The notes: a model not told the origin generated them from the sequence alone. Shown: positions 24,723 to 40,000, counted from the stretch's first letter. The stretch: DNA of 64,000 bases from Sipunculus nudus (GCA_026874595.1 CM049321.1:6820979-6884978), one strand, 5' to 3'. Made by a program: numbers and translations.

Positions 24723-24971
24723 ATGCAGATCCAGGCCTCACAAGTACTCGAGGCTCGATTTCTGATTCCGAGTTCCAGTAATTGGTTAGAATTCCTTGGT
24801 AAATTCCGGTACACGAATACTAGATTTTCAGCACTTTTGAAAGACTCTGTCATGAAAAAGGTCAACATTCATTATGGTCCAGCGTGGTATGGTGATTCAT
24901 ATATCAACTTCCGGCATGGCGGAGAATCAGAACCAGCGCCCAAGCCCGGCGCCCCCACCAGAATTAACTAA
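24723..24971 (+). promoter_or_regulatory. Overlapping upstream ORF in the CASD1 leader
   Basis: If transcription starts at the TATA box above, the first AUG is at 24723 and opens 82 codons in another frame, ending inside CASD1 exon 1. Reaching the CASD1 AUG would then need leaky scanning. The peptide resembles nothing I know, so regulation is inference. An in-frame AUG at 24874 would add 14 residues to CASD1. Confidence 0.35.
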
Positions 24972-25060
24972 TTATTTCAGTGTCGTCAATGCTAAAATAG
25001 CCGCGTCTGTTCTTGTAATGAGCTTTATTTTATATCACGGGTTTATACATTTAAAATACG
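24916..25060 (+). CDS. CASD1: CASD1 exon 1 (start codon, signal anchor)
   Basis: The ATG at 24916 has G at -3 and +4. Residues 17-27 ([11 protein letters not shown]) resemble the human N-terminus. They are followed by a hydrophobic anchor at about 27-46. The donor is TACG|GTAAGT, phase 1. I chose this start over 24874 because it gives the usual short cytosolic tail. Confidence 0.85.
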
Positions 25061-28000
25061 GTAAGTGTTACTTTTGTATTCACATTCAGACAAAACTATT
25101 TTTGAAAGGGGTTGTGACTTGTGGATCTTTTGACAGTGATCATGTCGTTAATGACATTATGACATTAATCAGTTTATAGCAACATTGTACATGTATTAAC
25201 TATTGACAGCATAGTAACAGTATTGCAGTGCCTCTGGAGCGGTTGTTATCTTTATTCTTTATCAGGACTTATTTAATACAGTGAAATCTATTCCCAGTCT
25301 AAAATATTTAATGTACTTAATTTAAATTTAAAGTCTAGAAATCAAATTTCAATTTTGTTCGAGACTTCACTGTCTCAATACCCCTGTTGAACTAATTTTT
25401 GTGATATATCTTTCAAAATTAAAGAGCCTCCCCCCCCCCCCCCCCATGAGTGCGTTGCACTAGCGACACAAATATAACCTAGTGTTTTGCACTCTAGACA
25501 CTTGCAAGATCCATGGGGACATCATATCTACCTGACCTAATTGTATGAAAGTTGTAAACTGGCTGCGTAATGCCGGGTCTGAAATGTCTGCTCTGTCCAA
25601 CAAGGCTTTTTGTTGTTTTCCCAAGCACATACAAACCCAATTCGAAAATGACAAAATAGCCGTTCAAAATTGCAAAGTTTTTTGGTAAATGATGATACTC
25701 CTGACTTACACCCAGTTATGTTTTTAGCATACAGGCTTCAAAGTCACGACAAATATGTCAGATATATGGTTCTCAAGCGAAGTTAAATAAAATAAGACAC
25801 CTTTGATAGGTATGTTTTATTCGCACTACAAGTCGAGAATGATCTTTTAACTCTAATGGATTTTGCTTTCTAATACACATTAGCTTTTATCAATTGAGGT
25901 AATGTGGAGATATTATGATTATAAAAATTTTAAATAAATGTATTTACTCTGCGACCCTAGGAGTCAAGGACCGTGTTGACCTGTCTTGAGAGCTGCAAAA
26001 GGATGGCATCACTTAAAGTGGCCATCATCCATTTATCCTTGTTATGTAGGAGGGACATATGTAACATAAACAGTGTGACTGACATAAACTGTTGTCACGT
26101 CACCTCTACAGATTGTCAAATCACAAATGCATGTAGTTTAAGACAGATTAGGTCATCACTGGTATGTCACAAGACTGTACATCATTACCACTGATTACAG
26201 TCACATAAGATCTATTAAAAAAAAACAGTGGCTATGAGATCACAAACTACATCAAATAGTCTATTTTTCTTTTAATTGCTGGAGGGTCTATTATCCATGT
26301 CAGATTTAACTAAGAAATTCAAGTAGTAGCCTCGCATTTAAATACTGGCCAACCCTGATAGTTAAAGCTGGTCTTTAATGATGAAATTCTTTAAACATAT
26401 ATGGCAGATATGAACTTATGAGTGCTCCTTTCAGTGATAATTTTGCTGCTAAATTTTTCATTCCTGTGTATTCCATTAACACAGACAAAAAACATTAATC
26501 TTGCAGATTGAAAAAAAAAATCAAAGGCAAAATTTTCTCAGAATGAATTTAGAGTAGCATTGATAAAATTTTAAGCTAGCTGCAATTACTGGATTCAATA
26601 TCGTAATGTGGTCTCTTTATTTTGCTCATAATTTTGTTCACAATAAAGCTAAGCTGTACCATAAGTTGTAACAGACAAACAGTCTTGCTTGGTATTAATA
26701 CCACTAATAGCATGATTTTATATTAATACTTATAGTACAAGTTTTATAGAACTCATCCTTGCAGCACATGTACCAGTAAAATGTCTTGTATTAAAATGAT
26801 TTTGATGTTTTAAATTGTGAATTTTACAAAAATTATTTTTATTAAATTGGAATTATATTTTTTTTCCTAACACATGGAAATGAAATATAAAGTTGCTGGA
26901 GCTGGAATTGAATAAAAAAAATGAATTGATGCCAGGTTTTGTATTTGTGTTGTTAAGGGGTTACTCATGTTCATTAACTTCACTTAACTTGTAATATTTA
27001 GTCATACAGTTGAACCTGTCTTAGGAACCACCTGTCTATTAACCACCCCTTGAGTGAACCAAAAGCATTCTCATTGGTTATAACTGACATGTCTGATAGA
27101 CCACTTGTTTCACTTGTTTTTATTTCCTGGTTCTGATGGTGTTATATTTTCAGGTAATGATTCCTGCAAGTGGTTGCTTAGTGATGGTCGTTTCCAGAGT
27201 TACAATGCGTGGCAACCATATGGATGCATGGTTCATCAGTACACCAAAAGGTCAGATATATATATTTATATTAGACCTATAGTATGAATTTTATTCCACC
27301 TTATCCCTTAGCTAAAAGCAGAACGGAACTAGCCTTAACCCTTAAATAAAGAATATCAAAAACAATCTGTAAGACTTAAACAGTTACTCACGTACAAGAG
27401 AACATGATGGATTTATAGAGAAAAGTATCATTTCAAAATCTGATATGAATTGCATTAGAAATTAATTTTTGCGAAGTAATCCTTTTTTGTATGAATAAGC
27501 AAGGGTGTGTAAATTATATTTATTTTTCTTGTGTAAAACAGGTTTTCCACACAGGGATGTGCACGGTCTTTCCTGCAGCCCCGCACTTGACACTTGAAAG
27601 TTTCAATCCCCACCGGGCAGTAATATTCTAAAATTGTTTAAGCCATGAACAAAAATACATGTGTGTAAGTTTATCTCGCATTATTTAACCTGTATTACCA
27701 TTAGTGACCCCTGTTGGATATATCTGAGTGTATGGCTGCCACACTAGAAGACATCCAATGGCGCCTAAAACGAATATTTAACAGAGGTACTCTTTTACAA
27801 TGTGCCGTAATTAGTGAATGTCAATGAATAAAATTTTGGCTCGGAAGTGGTGAACGTAGCTGCAGGGTTGGCAAGTTTTAGGCATGAAGGTTTTAACCAT
27901 AGGTTATAACCTGGTTAAAACCGCCCCGCCTAAAACAGGTTTTAGGCAGGTTTTAGACACCAAAAGTGCCCAAAACCTATATTTGTTTACATTTTTTACT

Positions 28001-31000
28001 TAAAGATCTGTAAAACTACCATACTGGCTGGGGTGAAGCAGTCACAAAGCTTTGCTGGGCTTCTGGAAGCTATCAAGTATTAGAAATGCATGATTTCCTG
28101 TTGGCTGGTACCATGCAGTCTTCAAAGAGCCTGTATAGGTGTCTGAACATGAGACCATGTTTGTGTGGCACATAGTTTTATTGGCCAAGGTAATGACATT
28201 ATCAGGACCTTTTGGGTTTCCTGATGAGTGCCCAGCTACCTTGAATGATGTAATACAGCCTCCAGTTTGCCCTTGTAAGACAGGGTATCACTATCAGAGG
28301 GGAGGACTACTTGATTAGACAAGTTAATTACAATTTATCAGGGTGATGGGGTCATAAGACCCAATGGTCATAAGTCCTACTACTGTGTCCTAGTAGATGT
28401 TCATGTCAACTTTCATACATGACTAGGAGGATGCAATCAAAGCCCTTGCCCTGAAGACTGTTCTTGAGCAAACATTTTACTGAGTGATGCAGTCAGTGCC
28501 CCTCAGGCCTTCAGGTTTAACACAGCCCCTGAGTAATTATGAATATTCTGTGGTTTGCAACATATTCATTGCAAAATATTTTCACATTTTCAGTTTTATA
28601 CTAATTATAGTGTTTAATGAGGGTTCCATTTTTACAATTTCATCATACAATTAACAGAGTATATCCATCATTATATAGAAGATAAGTATGTGCACAAAAT
28701 CTTAAAATTTGACAAGGGATGACCTAGCTAAGGGAATAAACAAATAGTGGAAATTCTTGTTCATTATCAGATATTATCATATTTTTAGTTTTATGGCTAG
28801 CATAAAAGATATGTAATAATTTATAAATCCAATCCAATGCTTTTTGCCATTGAAGCTACAGGCATACAAAATAAACATGTTATGTTAGTGAAGCTACAGT
28901 ATAAAGAACTATTCATCAGTGTAAATGGAACAACATTTTAAATCCAGGAAAACTTCTTTTCCATTTATCACAAAATTTAATCCCTTGTGATCAAAAAGCC
29001 AATAAAAGTATCTGGTTATAAGCTTAAAGTAAGAGCATTTTTTTATAAATTGGCAGTAATGGAGGTAGGAGAGTCGGAGAACTGTGTTCATAAGGAAATC
29101 CTGAAGTAGTGTTGAATTCATTTGTTGCTTTTTTTTGTGTCATGGTTTAATTTGTTTAGTTTGAATAAAATGATCCTCAATTATAATTTGTTGAGCATAT
29201 TTCTTTAATGCATTTAGATGTTTAACAATAAAACATAGTTAAACTAAAAGTCATAGGTAAGGGTAAATAAGGTTTTAGGCAGTTAAAGGCAGTTTTAGGC
29301 AGGTTATAACCTATTTTAGGCAGTTAAAGGCATGTTTTAGGCTCTGCCCTGCCGAAAACAGGTTTTGGGCAGCCTAAAACCCAACCCTGCGTAGCTGCTA
29401 TGGTAGTGCCACCTCGTATCAATATAAAAGACTAATGCTGATATCAGCTTCAATGAAATCACATGACACACTAAACAATGTTTGACTATAATTGATGATT
29501 GACATGAATATTCAAATAAATTTTCATAAAGGTTACAGTTCCTGATGAGGCCAAACTGCCATAGAGAAGTGGAATTTGATGTCTTGCGTCAGATTTTAAG
29601 TCCAAAAAACTGAATACAGTCCCTTCCTATATCCACATGATATGGAAGTAATCTGCACAAATACACACTGACAGAATCTGAACTGACAGATGGGTTCACC
29701 ACAGTGTTTTAAAATCAAAATTGCTCTCATTGGCGGCATTGCTGTCGGCATTTTTTGAAAATAATAATACTTCTTAGTATTACTAATGATTTGTTCATGC
29801 AGCTGAAATATCACGAATCACTTCTATAAAAAAATGAAATTTCAAATATCCCGTGCACATCCTCCTAAACCCAATTTCACATGCATGGCCCGCCCGGCAC
29901 TCAAATTATTCTGAGCACATCCCTGCCACAGATGGATAATATAATTTTTGGCATGTTTTTTTTAAAGAAATATATTAAAAACTGGGAAAAAATGTTATAA
30001 CTTTTTAGCTCAGATGACTTACAGTCATGCTGGGCTATAACGATGGGTCTTTGTCCGTCGCCCTTCCGTCTGTACGGCTGGCCGGCCGTCCGTTAGCAGG
30101 GCACAAATCGTAACCGTAGGGGCTAGGGCCATGAACTCATGCAGAGGGTCTTAGAGGTTCTAAAAAGATCTCCTTGCAAACATGAAATTAGGTCACTGCG
30201 ACCTATATTCTCAAAGTTATGGGGTGTGTTTGCACCCCCCGGAAATAATTCTTTTTGCCAAAATTTTCATCCCAAACCTTCCATCTTTCACATACAGCTC
30301 ACCTACCAACATGGGAAGAACCATAATTATTTTTAGGTCACAAGGTCAAAGGTCAAGGTCACAGTACCAACTTATTTGAAAAGCCTGTGGATACATTTTA
30401 AGCCAAACCTTTCATCCAAATTCTTTGATCTTTCACATATAGCTCACCTACTAAGTGGGAGAAGAATCCTATAGATGTTGAGGTCACAAGTTCATAGGTC
30501 AGGGTCACAGGATCCACTTCTTTGAAAAGGTTGTGGATACATCAAGCTAGACCTTTCATTCCAAACCTTTCAGCACTAATATCGCTTCTCTGCCAACAGG
30601 GGAAGAGACCTGTTGATTTTGAGGTCAAAGGTCAAGTTCTACCAATATGGGAAGAAGCCTATTGATGTTGAGTTTCAAAGGTCAAGGTCACAATATTGTT
30701 CTAAATGCTTGTGAACATATTTCAAGTGAAACTGTTCAACCAAAACCTTCAGTCTTTCACATATGCCACATCTATGCATCACTGAATGTGATTCAAACTT
30801 CATATTTATGGGTCTTTTTGCATGAAGAAAAAAACTATTTGAATTTGAGGTCAGCTGGTCAGGAGGTTAAAGGTTGCAGGCCTAAGTTATTCACTCATTG
30901 GTTGCCAAGTAATTACACCCGGCCAGATGTAATTGGTTAGTAGTTACCCATCATTTAGAAAAAATCCAGTTGATATGTTGGCAGAAGGCCAAGGTCATAG

Positions 31001-34000
31001 GTCAGGTCAACTTATTTTGTAGACCATCTCTATTTTCTTGTATATATAAGCTTGCACTCCAGCTGGTACATCTCACAGTGTGGCTGTAATTGTGAGTGAC
31101 ACTGGTGACATATGACTCCCTTTTGTATCAGGCTATTAAGTGATAAGGCTGAGTGATAAGTACCTCATTACTGCATAACAAAACACTGTTGTTGGAATAC
31201 TTCAGCCAGGAATTAACACTATGAGAGTATAGTATTAAGGTTTAGCTACTGATTTATAAGATGATGGGAACATTTTGCTGTTTATTTTATGGAATCATAG
31301 CAATAAACTTCGTTTCCTAGATATCTGAATATTTTTATATAAATCACCACTTATAAAAGCAAGTGTTTGTTCTCATAGTATGTGGATGTGTACTTGATTT
31401 AGGATGGCTTTATTTTATTACAAGACTCTTAGTCATGATTTTTGCATTTCTGTTCTTTCAGGTTTTGCAGTTTACCAACCCTGCTGACCCCATTGAAAAG
31501 CAGAGTGATAATAAAAAATATTGGACCTACACTTTTACATTTGCATATCAATAAATCTGATATGAGCGCCTGAACATGCCTTTTGAATTGTTTTGGACAT
31601 TCATTACTGTAACATCATTTGGAGAATTTGCCCCAAGTTTGGTCTCTTGTTGGAGGATGTGTGATATCAAATATCAGACTTGTCAGAAATCCAGTATGTC
31701 TGCCAGTTAGCCACTTTAGAAATCCTTTTTTCAGTGCAGTTACAGTAATTTACCTTCAATTTTTGGTCCGATTTATAGAATGATTGTTGTCTGATTTCAG
31801 ACCGGTCAGAAGTCCAAAATGGCCTCCAGGCAACCATCTTTAAATTCCTTTGATCATATTATCTCAGGAACTGTTAAATTGAAGGCAGTTGGACGTATAT
31901 TAATGTAATCTTGCAAAGAATTGGGTCAAATATTTCTGAATAAATATTATCATCATATATGAAAGTGCAGTACAGTTGGCTTGTATTGAATAAAAATTCA
32001 TACAGAAGCACCTATTTCTCAATAATTCTTGCATGAATTTCCTTTATTTTTGGCTATATATTTGATCTTATATTTGCTTTTGTGGTGTTCCTTTTGAGAC
32101 TGACAGGTATCAAGTACGCTATGGGAATAGTTCTGGATACCTTAACAATCATACATTTTCCTCAGACCATCAATTCACTGTGTTTTAACCAGACATAGGT
32201 GATATATATTTCTGTTGTCGTAGAAAATTTTAACAAATTGGCAAATTGGTTCTTCAAAATTTGACTGGAAGTTGTGAATCTCAGCCCATGATGTCACAGG
32301 TCATGCTTGGCAGCTGAGCGTCATGACCAATGGGTCACTTGTTTTATAAATACATTGAATGGGTAAAAAATTAAAATGATTGATGTTAATATGAAACATG
32401 AAAGCAGACAGGGAGCTTTGGTTACAATTATTTGAATGCTTAACTTTGAATCCCTCAGTTTAAGTTGATTTTGTATGTGATTTCAGTGAGTCCAGGAACT
32501 GTATGCATTACATATCGTACTGGGGAGGCAAAAACCACATCACCTTTCTTGGAGATTCCAGGATACGGCAGCTTTACTACGGGTTTATCAAGTTGGTGTC
32601 AACAGACGATGTCAAAACCAAGAAAGCCCACTCTGACCTACACTTTCGAGATGACAGGATTAAGCTCAGTGTGGTAAGAATTATGTACACTTCTTAGTTT
32701 GTAAACAAGGAGCAAGTTTACAATATAAGCCTCAAATGTATGATTTCTGAGAAAAAGATCACCTGTGCTTTTTAAATATATTTGGCTGTACTACTTGCTT
32801 TGCTGTTTTCCTTGAACAGATTCATTTGATTTGGCAATATTTGGAAAATAATGCAGTTTTAAACAAATTTCAAAATTCGATATTTGTCATTTAAGTATGC
32901 AGAAAATTAAAAAAAAAAGAAAGAAAAAGAAAAATCTTTAAAGATCACAATTTTGATGTGGATTTGGCCCATGCATTTAACTTATACTCTGTTCCAAACC
33001 CCTGTCCACTTAATTTTTCGCGATATTTCTTTCAAATTTATTTTGTTTGCAGCAACACATTAGCTTTATTCAAAGAATATAACGTGGCGATTTATGATGG
33101 TTATAATGACTATGAAATAGATAGTTACTTTGGAACACTGGGGCTGAGTTGTCTGGAAGCTCTACCAAAACTATGGCATCATTTCATGTGGCCATATCTC
33201 TTTATCCATTTAATGTAGTGATATATGTGTGACGCAACAAAAGTATGACATACACATACCGTTGTGACGTCATTTCTACAAATTGTTAAATGAATGCAGT
33301 TTAAGATCATCAGCTTAGGTCATCTGTAATATGTCACAAAACTGTACATCTGTTAAGTCATATTTCTTTCTGAAGTAATCATGAAATCCTTGCATGGGAA
33401 AGCATTGTTTTGCTGTCTGACTAATGTCTCTTGCCCAAATTTGATTATGGGAAAAAGCCACCCATATTTGTTAAGGTCACAGGTCACCAGGCTACTTTGT
33501 GATTAGTGTTGGGATGATATGGGTTTTTGATATCATCATAATTATTCAAATTTTATCGTGATATACCGTGATATCGCAATATTTTTAATTATATATAATG
33601 GCAGTAATAAGCCTTCAATAATGATATTTATAACAACCACCTTTAAAGTCTTGACTTTATACAAGGGGTTAAGTATTAATATCATTTATACCTAATGTGC
33701 CAGTACCACAGGAAGACTCATTTAGTGATGTAACTTGCATGAAGGTCCTGCAGGTGTGCAAGCTTGAGGCGCAGAAAGTCCTACCCCCATCGTCGAATCA
33801 TGCTTATCAGAACTTTCCATCAGTTTCCTATAGCTACATAAAAGCCGGAGAATCACGGCGAATTTTCGGATTGCGTGTCATAACAATCATGGTTAAATAT
33901 ACCATCCCAATTTATATGGCAAAATATGCAACCCGTATGGAATGTTCCATTCAGTTGTGACACTTTTATGTTGACATTTTCGTTCCATGCAATAAAAGCA

Positions 34001-37000
34001 TAATATGTGTATTAATTGCTTTTCATTATAATGTGATTTTCTACTGGAATTCTCAAGCTTTTGTCCTCTCTGATTCATCCTGCTACTTCCGGACATCTCC
34101 GACTAATCCCAAAGTCTGTAAGCACACGGTTCCACCCACACGCAGACATTTCCGACTATTCCCGAAGTCTGTAAGCACACGGTTCCACCCACACGTGTGT
34201 ATTAAAATACATGTGGTTTATAAAAATAAATATGATTCTTTTAAATAACTTTATTTTGAACCTCAAGGGCTTGCTTGTGAACTAAAATCGTGAACAAAAA
34301 ATGATATTGTGTTATCGCAATAATAGGAAAGTTGACGGTATGATAACCGTAGCTGCAGATATCGTGATAATACCGTATACCGGTAACCGTCCCAACCCTA
34401 TTTGTCGCCACAATAACTTATGAAGGATTTTTATAGAACTCATTAGATTGTTAATCAATAAAATATCTCACCTAAGTTCAATTTCCAGCAAAATCCATTC
34501 ATATTTAATGAGGTCAGAGGTCACCACACTTTGGAGGCACCTTGGTAACTTACCAAAAATCCTATGGATTTTCATGAAACTCATCAAACATATTTACCAA
34601 TAGTTTCTCACCTGAATTAACTTCTCATCAAAATTCACGCATATATAGTAAGATCAGAGGTCACCAGATACATAACGGGTGTATTATACATGTTTGAGGT
34701 GCTCTTGTTACCCAGGTTTTACCCACTGGGTTGGGTAAAATAGGTTTTATCTGGGTCTGTTGCGGACCCTGTATGAAAGACTAGCATGCACAGAAATCAT
34801 TTTGTAAACCTTGACAAAAATAAATAAATCAAGATTCATAGTCATCATACATTTTGATGTTTTTGAACATGGCTTTACGACATTGTGAATCTTCTGTGAA
34901 AGTTGTACTCAAAACATTGATTTACTTAACAGGATTTCCTGTGGGAGCCTATGGTAGATGAGTCCATGTGTAACCAGTACAAGAGATGGTTAAAGAAGGA
35001 TCTGAAGAACCGACCAAATCTAGTGGTCACAGGGAGCTCTACAGTAAGTACATTACAACCGGGTAGGAAGCAGCCTAGTGGTTAAGGTGTTGGACTTGGG
35101 AGCTGAAAGTCCCTGGTTCAGAGCCTGCTGTTGCCTCAGTGGCATAACGAAAAAAGTCTTGTTGAACCTCAGAGATTCCCAATAATGTCTGAACAACAGG
35201 TTATGAGGTCTGGATTATTCCCAACCCCTTGCATGTAAAATCTAAAATCCAGAAGGCTTAATAAACACATATCACCCTTATCATATGAATACTCTTTCAA
35301 TAGACAGTGCCACCAACAGGCCATGCACCTATCCTTTAAAAAAAGTATCCTTTAAAAAGAAGTTTTAAATATCATTACTTTGTAATGGTCAGTGATATCA
35401 GTTGCTTTCTAGAAATAAAATCCAGGTTTCTTGAGCAATCTCCCTTGGTCAGCCTGACAGACATAAGTCAGCTTGTTCATTGGTTATCATGAAATTAAGT
35501 AGACTTATTGCAAAATATTGATAGCGGATTTGTTTGCTAGTTTTATAAAAACTGGCAATACAACCTACATTACTCATGCCACAATTGCCATTAAAGTATA
35601 AATTTTAAAGGTAAACTCACTTCAGGTGTCATTTTCAGTGTTTAATCACAGCAACTGACATATCTGACTGGACAATAAAGAAAACTGGACATAAAACTGT
35701 CAATAGTATTTAGTGTATAAAAATACTTTGAGATTGTTTGACCCAATGAGTAAATGTCATGCCTTCCCCCATTTGTAATCTTTTTAGAATTAATGATCAC
35801 TGACCCGATCACTCGTGTCAGTATTTATGAATGCAGGGGTATACTACTGTCTTATCAGGCCGGAGCTTATACGGGTTTCTGTAGAGTGAAGTGACTTAGG
35901 AGTTAAACTCCTCATGGACATAGGCACACTTCTGGTTGGTACCTTTCCCTAGGTCTTGGCACTGTAGGGGTCTGTCTGGGATTCGAAAACTCATGACCTC
36001 TGGATCACGAGCCTATCACCTTAACCATTACATCACCGCCTCCTTCTTGACAGTATATTGGATAAAAACTCCCTTTAAATAATGAAACCTATATTTCATA
36101 TTTTCTCTTAAAAAGTGAAAACAATTTCCACTTTCAGTGCAATAGGTATATATTGTGGTTGGCTTTTTATTTCCGATTGATTCAAATTTGTAATTTTCTT
36201 AAAGGGAAATCATCGCAATAATAAAACATTGTGAAAACATGCCTCCTCAACACAGATGAACAGACATTTATACAGAGCACAGTATCATTTATTATCCATA
36301 GTTGAAAGGCAAAGGATTGGTAATATATGAAATACCATACATTTTATTTTGCCTGTAAATAAAAAATTAATATCTTTAACTTATAATATCAAATCTTTAT
36401 AATATCTGCTTATAATTAACAAAAAAATTATATTCCTTAAATATACGCTTAGCTTCCCCTCAGACTTTTTAAATTGTACATGTATATGAAATAATTGTCA
36501 TAATAATGGATACATATCGTGTAAAACTTGACGGTAAGATCTGGGACATGGAATCCTTTTGAAACACTAAAAAAGTAAAAATCTTAAATCTTTAGCCCTG
36601 CAACCTTACATTATCATGTTGTTTGTTTCAGTGGAGCATCAAGAAGAACAATGGCAGCAAAGATGCTCTAGAAAACTTCAAAGGTAAGATACATTTTCTT
36701 AATCAAATTACATTGTGTAAGTACAGTGGAACCCCACAATTACGACCACCTTGGGGACTGACCAAAGTGGTCGTAATTTTGGGGTGGTCGTATTTGTGAG
36801 ACTCCTAATTACCTGGATCATATATTTGGGACCAAGAAAAGTGGTTGTATTTGTGGGGGTGGTCGCAATTGCGGGGTGGTCGCAAGGCGGGGTTCCACTG
36901 TATAAGAAATACACTGGGTCCTGTGTAGCTGCCCTTGGGTCTTTCATACAGTTTCCACTTTAACCATATATTGGCATGATTATAGACTGAAGAGTAACTA

Positions 37001-40000
37001 CATCATACACTCTGTGATAAGTCACATCATCACATGTACCAGTGTCATTAGGCAAACCAGCCCCATGTCAGGGTGATAGTTTGTATATTATTTTGAATGA
37101 TTTAAATGTATATAACATATCTTGATTATAGGACACTCATAGGTCTTACAAATCTGTTTCAGTATAAACCTTAGTGTTTGATTGACATTATATAATATTT
37201 GTATTTGCAGTGAATCTGACATACATCTTCCCATATTTCAACAAACTGAAGAACACAACCAAAGTTCTATGGATGCTGCAAGGTAAGGCTGATAAATTCC
37301 TGGCAGATTTTGATAAGTTTTCTTATAAGTTAGGATAGGTCTTAAGGTAAAAGTTGGTTCACTTCTGAAGACCAAAATCTCAGGTTTTACCAAATCTCTT
37401 ATAACTTTATGACAGTATATAGTCAGAGCCACACTTTACTCGCATGACCTGTTGATTTGGTGACATGATGATATTGGCTCAGTGTTGTGGTTTTCTTTTG
37501 TAAAATTCAAAAGATTAGGTTTACATGAAGCAAGTATAGTAAAACCTTACCTAAAGACCACCTAAATTTAGTGGACATTTAAATATGAAGACAAAATTTC
37601 ACGGTCCCAATTCTGTTTTGCTTAAAATCCAACCTCACTTAGAAGATCACCTAAAAGTCTAACCACTTGATGAATGTCCCCTTGTTGGTTGCAAATTTGA
37701 GGTTTCGTTGTGTTTTAGAAAAAAAAATATCTTTAAATAACTGTAGGTATTTTGTCTACATACATTTTGTCTACAGATCCCGTGGTGGAGTCCAAGTTGT
37801 CAGCCAACAGATCCATGATCACAAATGCTCAGATAGATGACTACAATAGAGCCGCTATTGACATTCTGTGAGTACCTTATGAACAAAAGTTAAATTCTTG
37901 ATGATTTGATATTAGTGTAACAAAAGTTTGTTGAATATTATTCTGGTGTTACATGAGGGCCAGGAAGAGCACACAATCTTATTTGTTTATATAGGTGTAA
38001 AAGTTATTCATTAAGAATTTAACTGTAAATCAACAAGAACACATACCTGGTACAATTAGATGGATTATGGTAAAGTTTGAGATCTGTTTGTGACAGGTCC
38101 TTCTGTAACATAAGTCAGGATTTCTTTAAAATAGAATGTGAGCAGTTACCCTCGGCTCCGAATTCAAAGACATTGGTCCTCCTCTTATCTGTCTTAAGTG
38201 AAACCTTTATGACTTTGCTCTGTTTGAAAAAGGTTTATTTTCAGATCATGATACCTGACCACACCATTCTGTTGTAGGTATTACTGGTCGGCAGACATCT
38301 GGAGCTCCTCTCGACTCGTTGCTCAGGGTTACAATTCTGATACCCCAGATGGACTACATATCGGGGATGTCGCACTAAACTGGGTAAGCTGCCATTTTCC
38401 ATTATGTTACCAGGACTTTACACTCCAATACATGTACTGTCTGACACACCGTGGTTGCCTTTTTGTTTGGGAGGGTTTCTAATTTTGCGATAATTGCAAA
38501 TGGGAAATAATTTCGAAAATAAACCCTTGGGAATAATTGGCCAATTGAGTATGTTCTTCTTATAAAGTGTGGCCAATACTTGTATGGGAATTGGTTAGAA
38601 CAGTGAGAAATTTTATAATAAATTACATCCATGCAGGTATAGGGAAAATGTTCCCTTAAATTTGAACTAAACTAAATGTGCTGTGTGTACCATCCAGTCA
38701 TTATATGAGAAGAATATCACAAACTCATCACTTATTCTCAATTTATAATACACACAGGTATCTATTTACCAAAGATTTGATATAGGTTCTGGTGAGATCG
38801 CAAAAATAAAACCCTTGTGAAACATTAAAAATGGAGAAATCGCAAAATTTCAGCCTTGCAAATATGAAGCCAACCACAGTAGTCTTTCATAACCAAGACA
38901 ATCCCACTCAAATAAGCCCATGTATTTCATGATCTTTGAATTCAGACTGCAACTGTTTTATGTCTACCCCTTGTCTTTTTAATTATTTGCCCATAATGAT
39001 ACAAATATAATGGTTACCCAGCAAACCAACATGTTAACTTAATGTTGATGACAGCCCATGCACCAAGATCCCTGCATAATAATGCTTGCAAATATCTGCA
39101 CTGTTCATTATATAAATACCAATATGTGAATAGTTAATTTGCATCACTGATCATGGCCTGAGTTCAAAGTTACAGATCACACTGGACAGGTTTTGTTTAG
39201 GTTAGTCTTTTACCAGGGTTTTTGTAAAATTAAGAATAGACTGGTGTACACATCCTCTAATATTTAACTAAACGTATTTTGTCATTCTCAGGGCAAACTT
39301 GTTTTGTAATGACAACAGGAACTTTAACAAATTAGCTGTTTTATTATTTTCAGGATAGTCAGATACTGATGAACATGTATTGTAATGACCACATGAATTT
39401 TAACGACGGCACCTGCTGCAGCGCTATGGAACCAATCACCACAATGCAGCTCATCACTGCTGTCATATTCGGTCTCAGGTGTGTAATTTCAAACTGCAGT
39501 CCATCTGTTTTATAGGGGGGGTGCATATTGTTGTCCCCTGCCATTGTGCACTGTTGGCAGGGGACAGAAATGGTGAGCTTCCGTCCATCTTTCCATCCGT
39601 CATAGATATGATGTTAACTTAAATGCATTAAAACTAATTGACATACAGTCACAATACTCACACCATTGATTCAACTCTTGAAATGATAGGTCAAGGTCAA
39701 ATATGGATGACCTTGATCCATTTTCCAAGGTGACAGGCTAAAATGATAAAATGATGTTAACAAAAGAACTTGAAAAGAATTTAAGCCATAGTCACCAAAC
39801 TAACAGCATTGGTACACCTCATGAAGGGCTAGGTAAAGGATGAATATGGATGACCTTCATGAATTTTTTCAAGGTGACAGAGGCAATAATGTTAAAATGA
39901 GAGGCAATAATGTTAAAATGATGTTAATGCATTAACTTGAAAAGAATTTGAGGCACAGCCACCATTACAGTATTGATACACCTCATGATGGGCTAGGTCA

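Larger units (their letters stand above)
25061..27153 (+). other. CASD1 intron 1
   Basis: AT-rich. It holds a poly-C run at 25428-25445, the dispersed repeat at 25965-26205 and a mariner-type half element at 27005-27110. No other exon is seen. Confidence 0.6.

Noticed and set aside
31363-31554. Acceptor-like TTTCAG and ORF in intron 2 as an extra CASD1 exon
   Set aside because: The same sequence occurs in the intron 11 copy of the 2.3-kb repeat and the frames are not conserved between the two.
33697-34248. ORFs of 67-87 codons in intron 3
   Set aside because: They lie inside a hAT-like MITE and have no recognisable domain.
35058-35130. tRNA gene
   Set aside because: Only A/B-box-like motifs are present without a consistent cloverleaf; it fits a SINE head.
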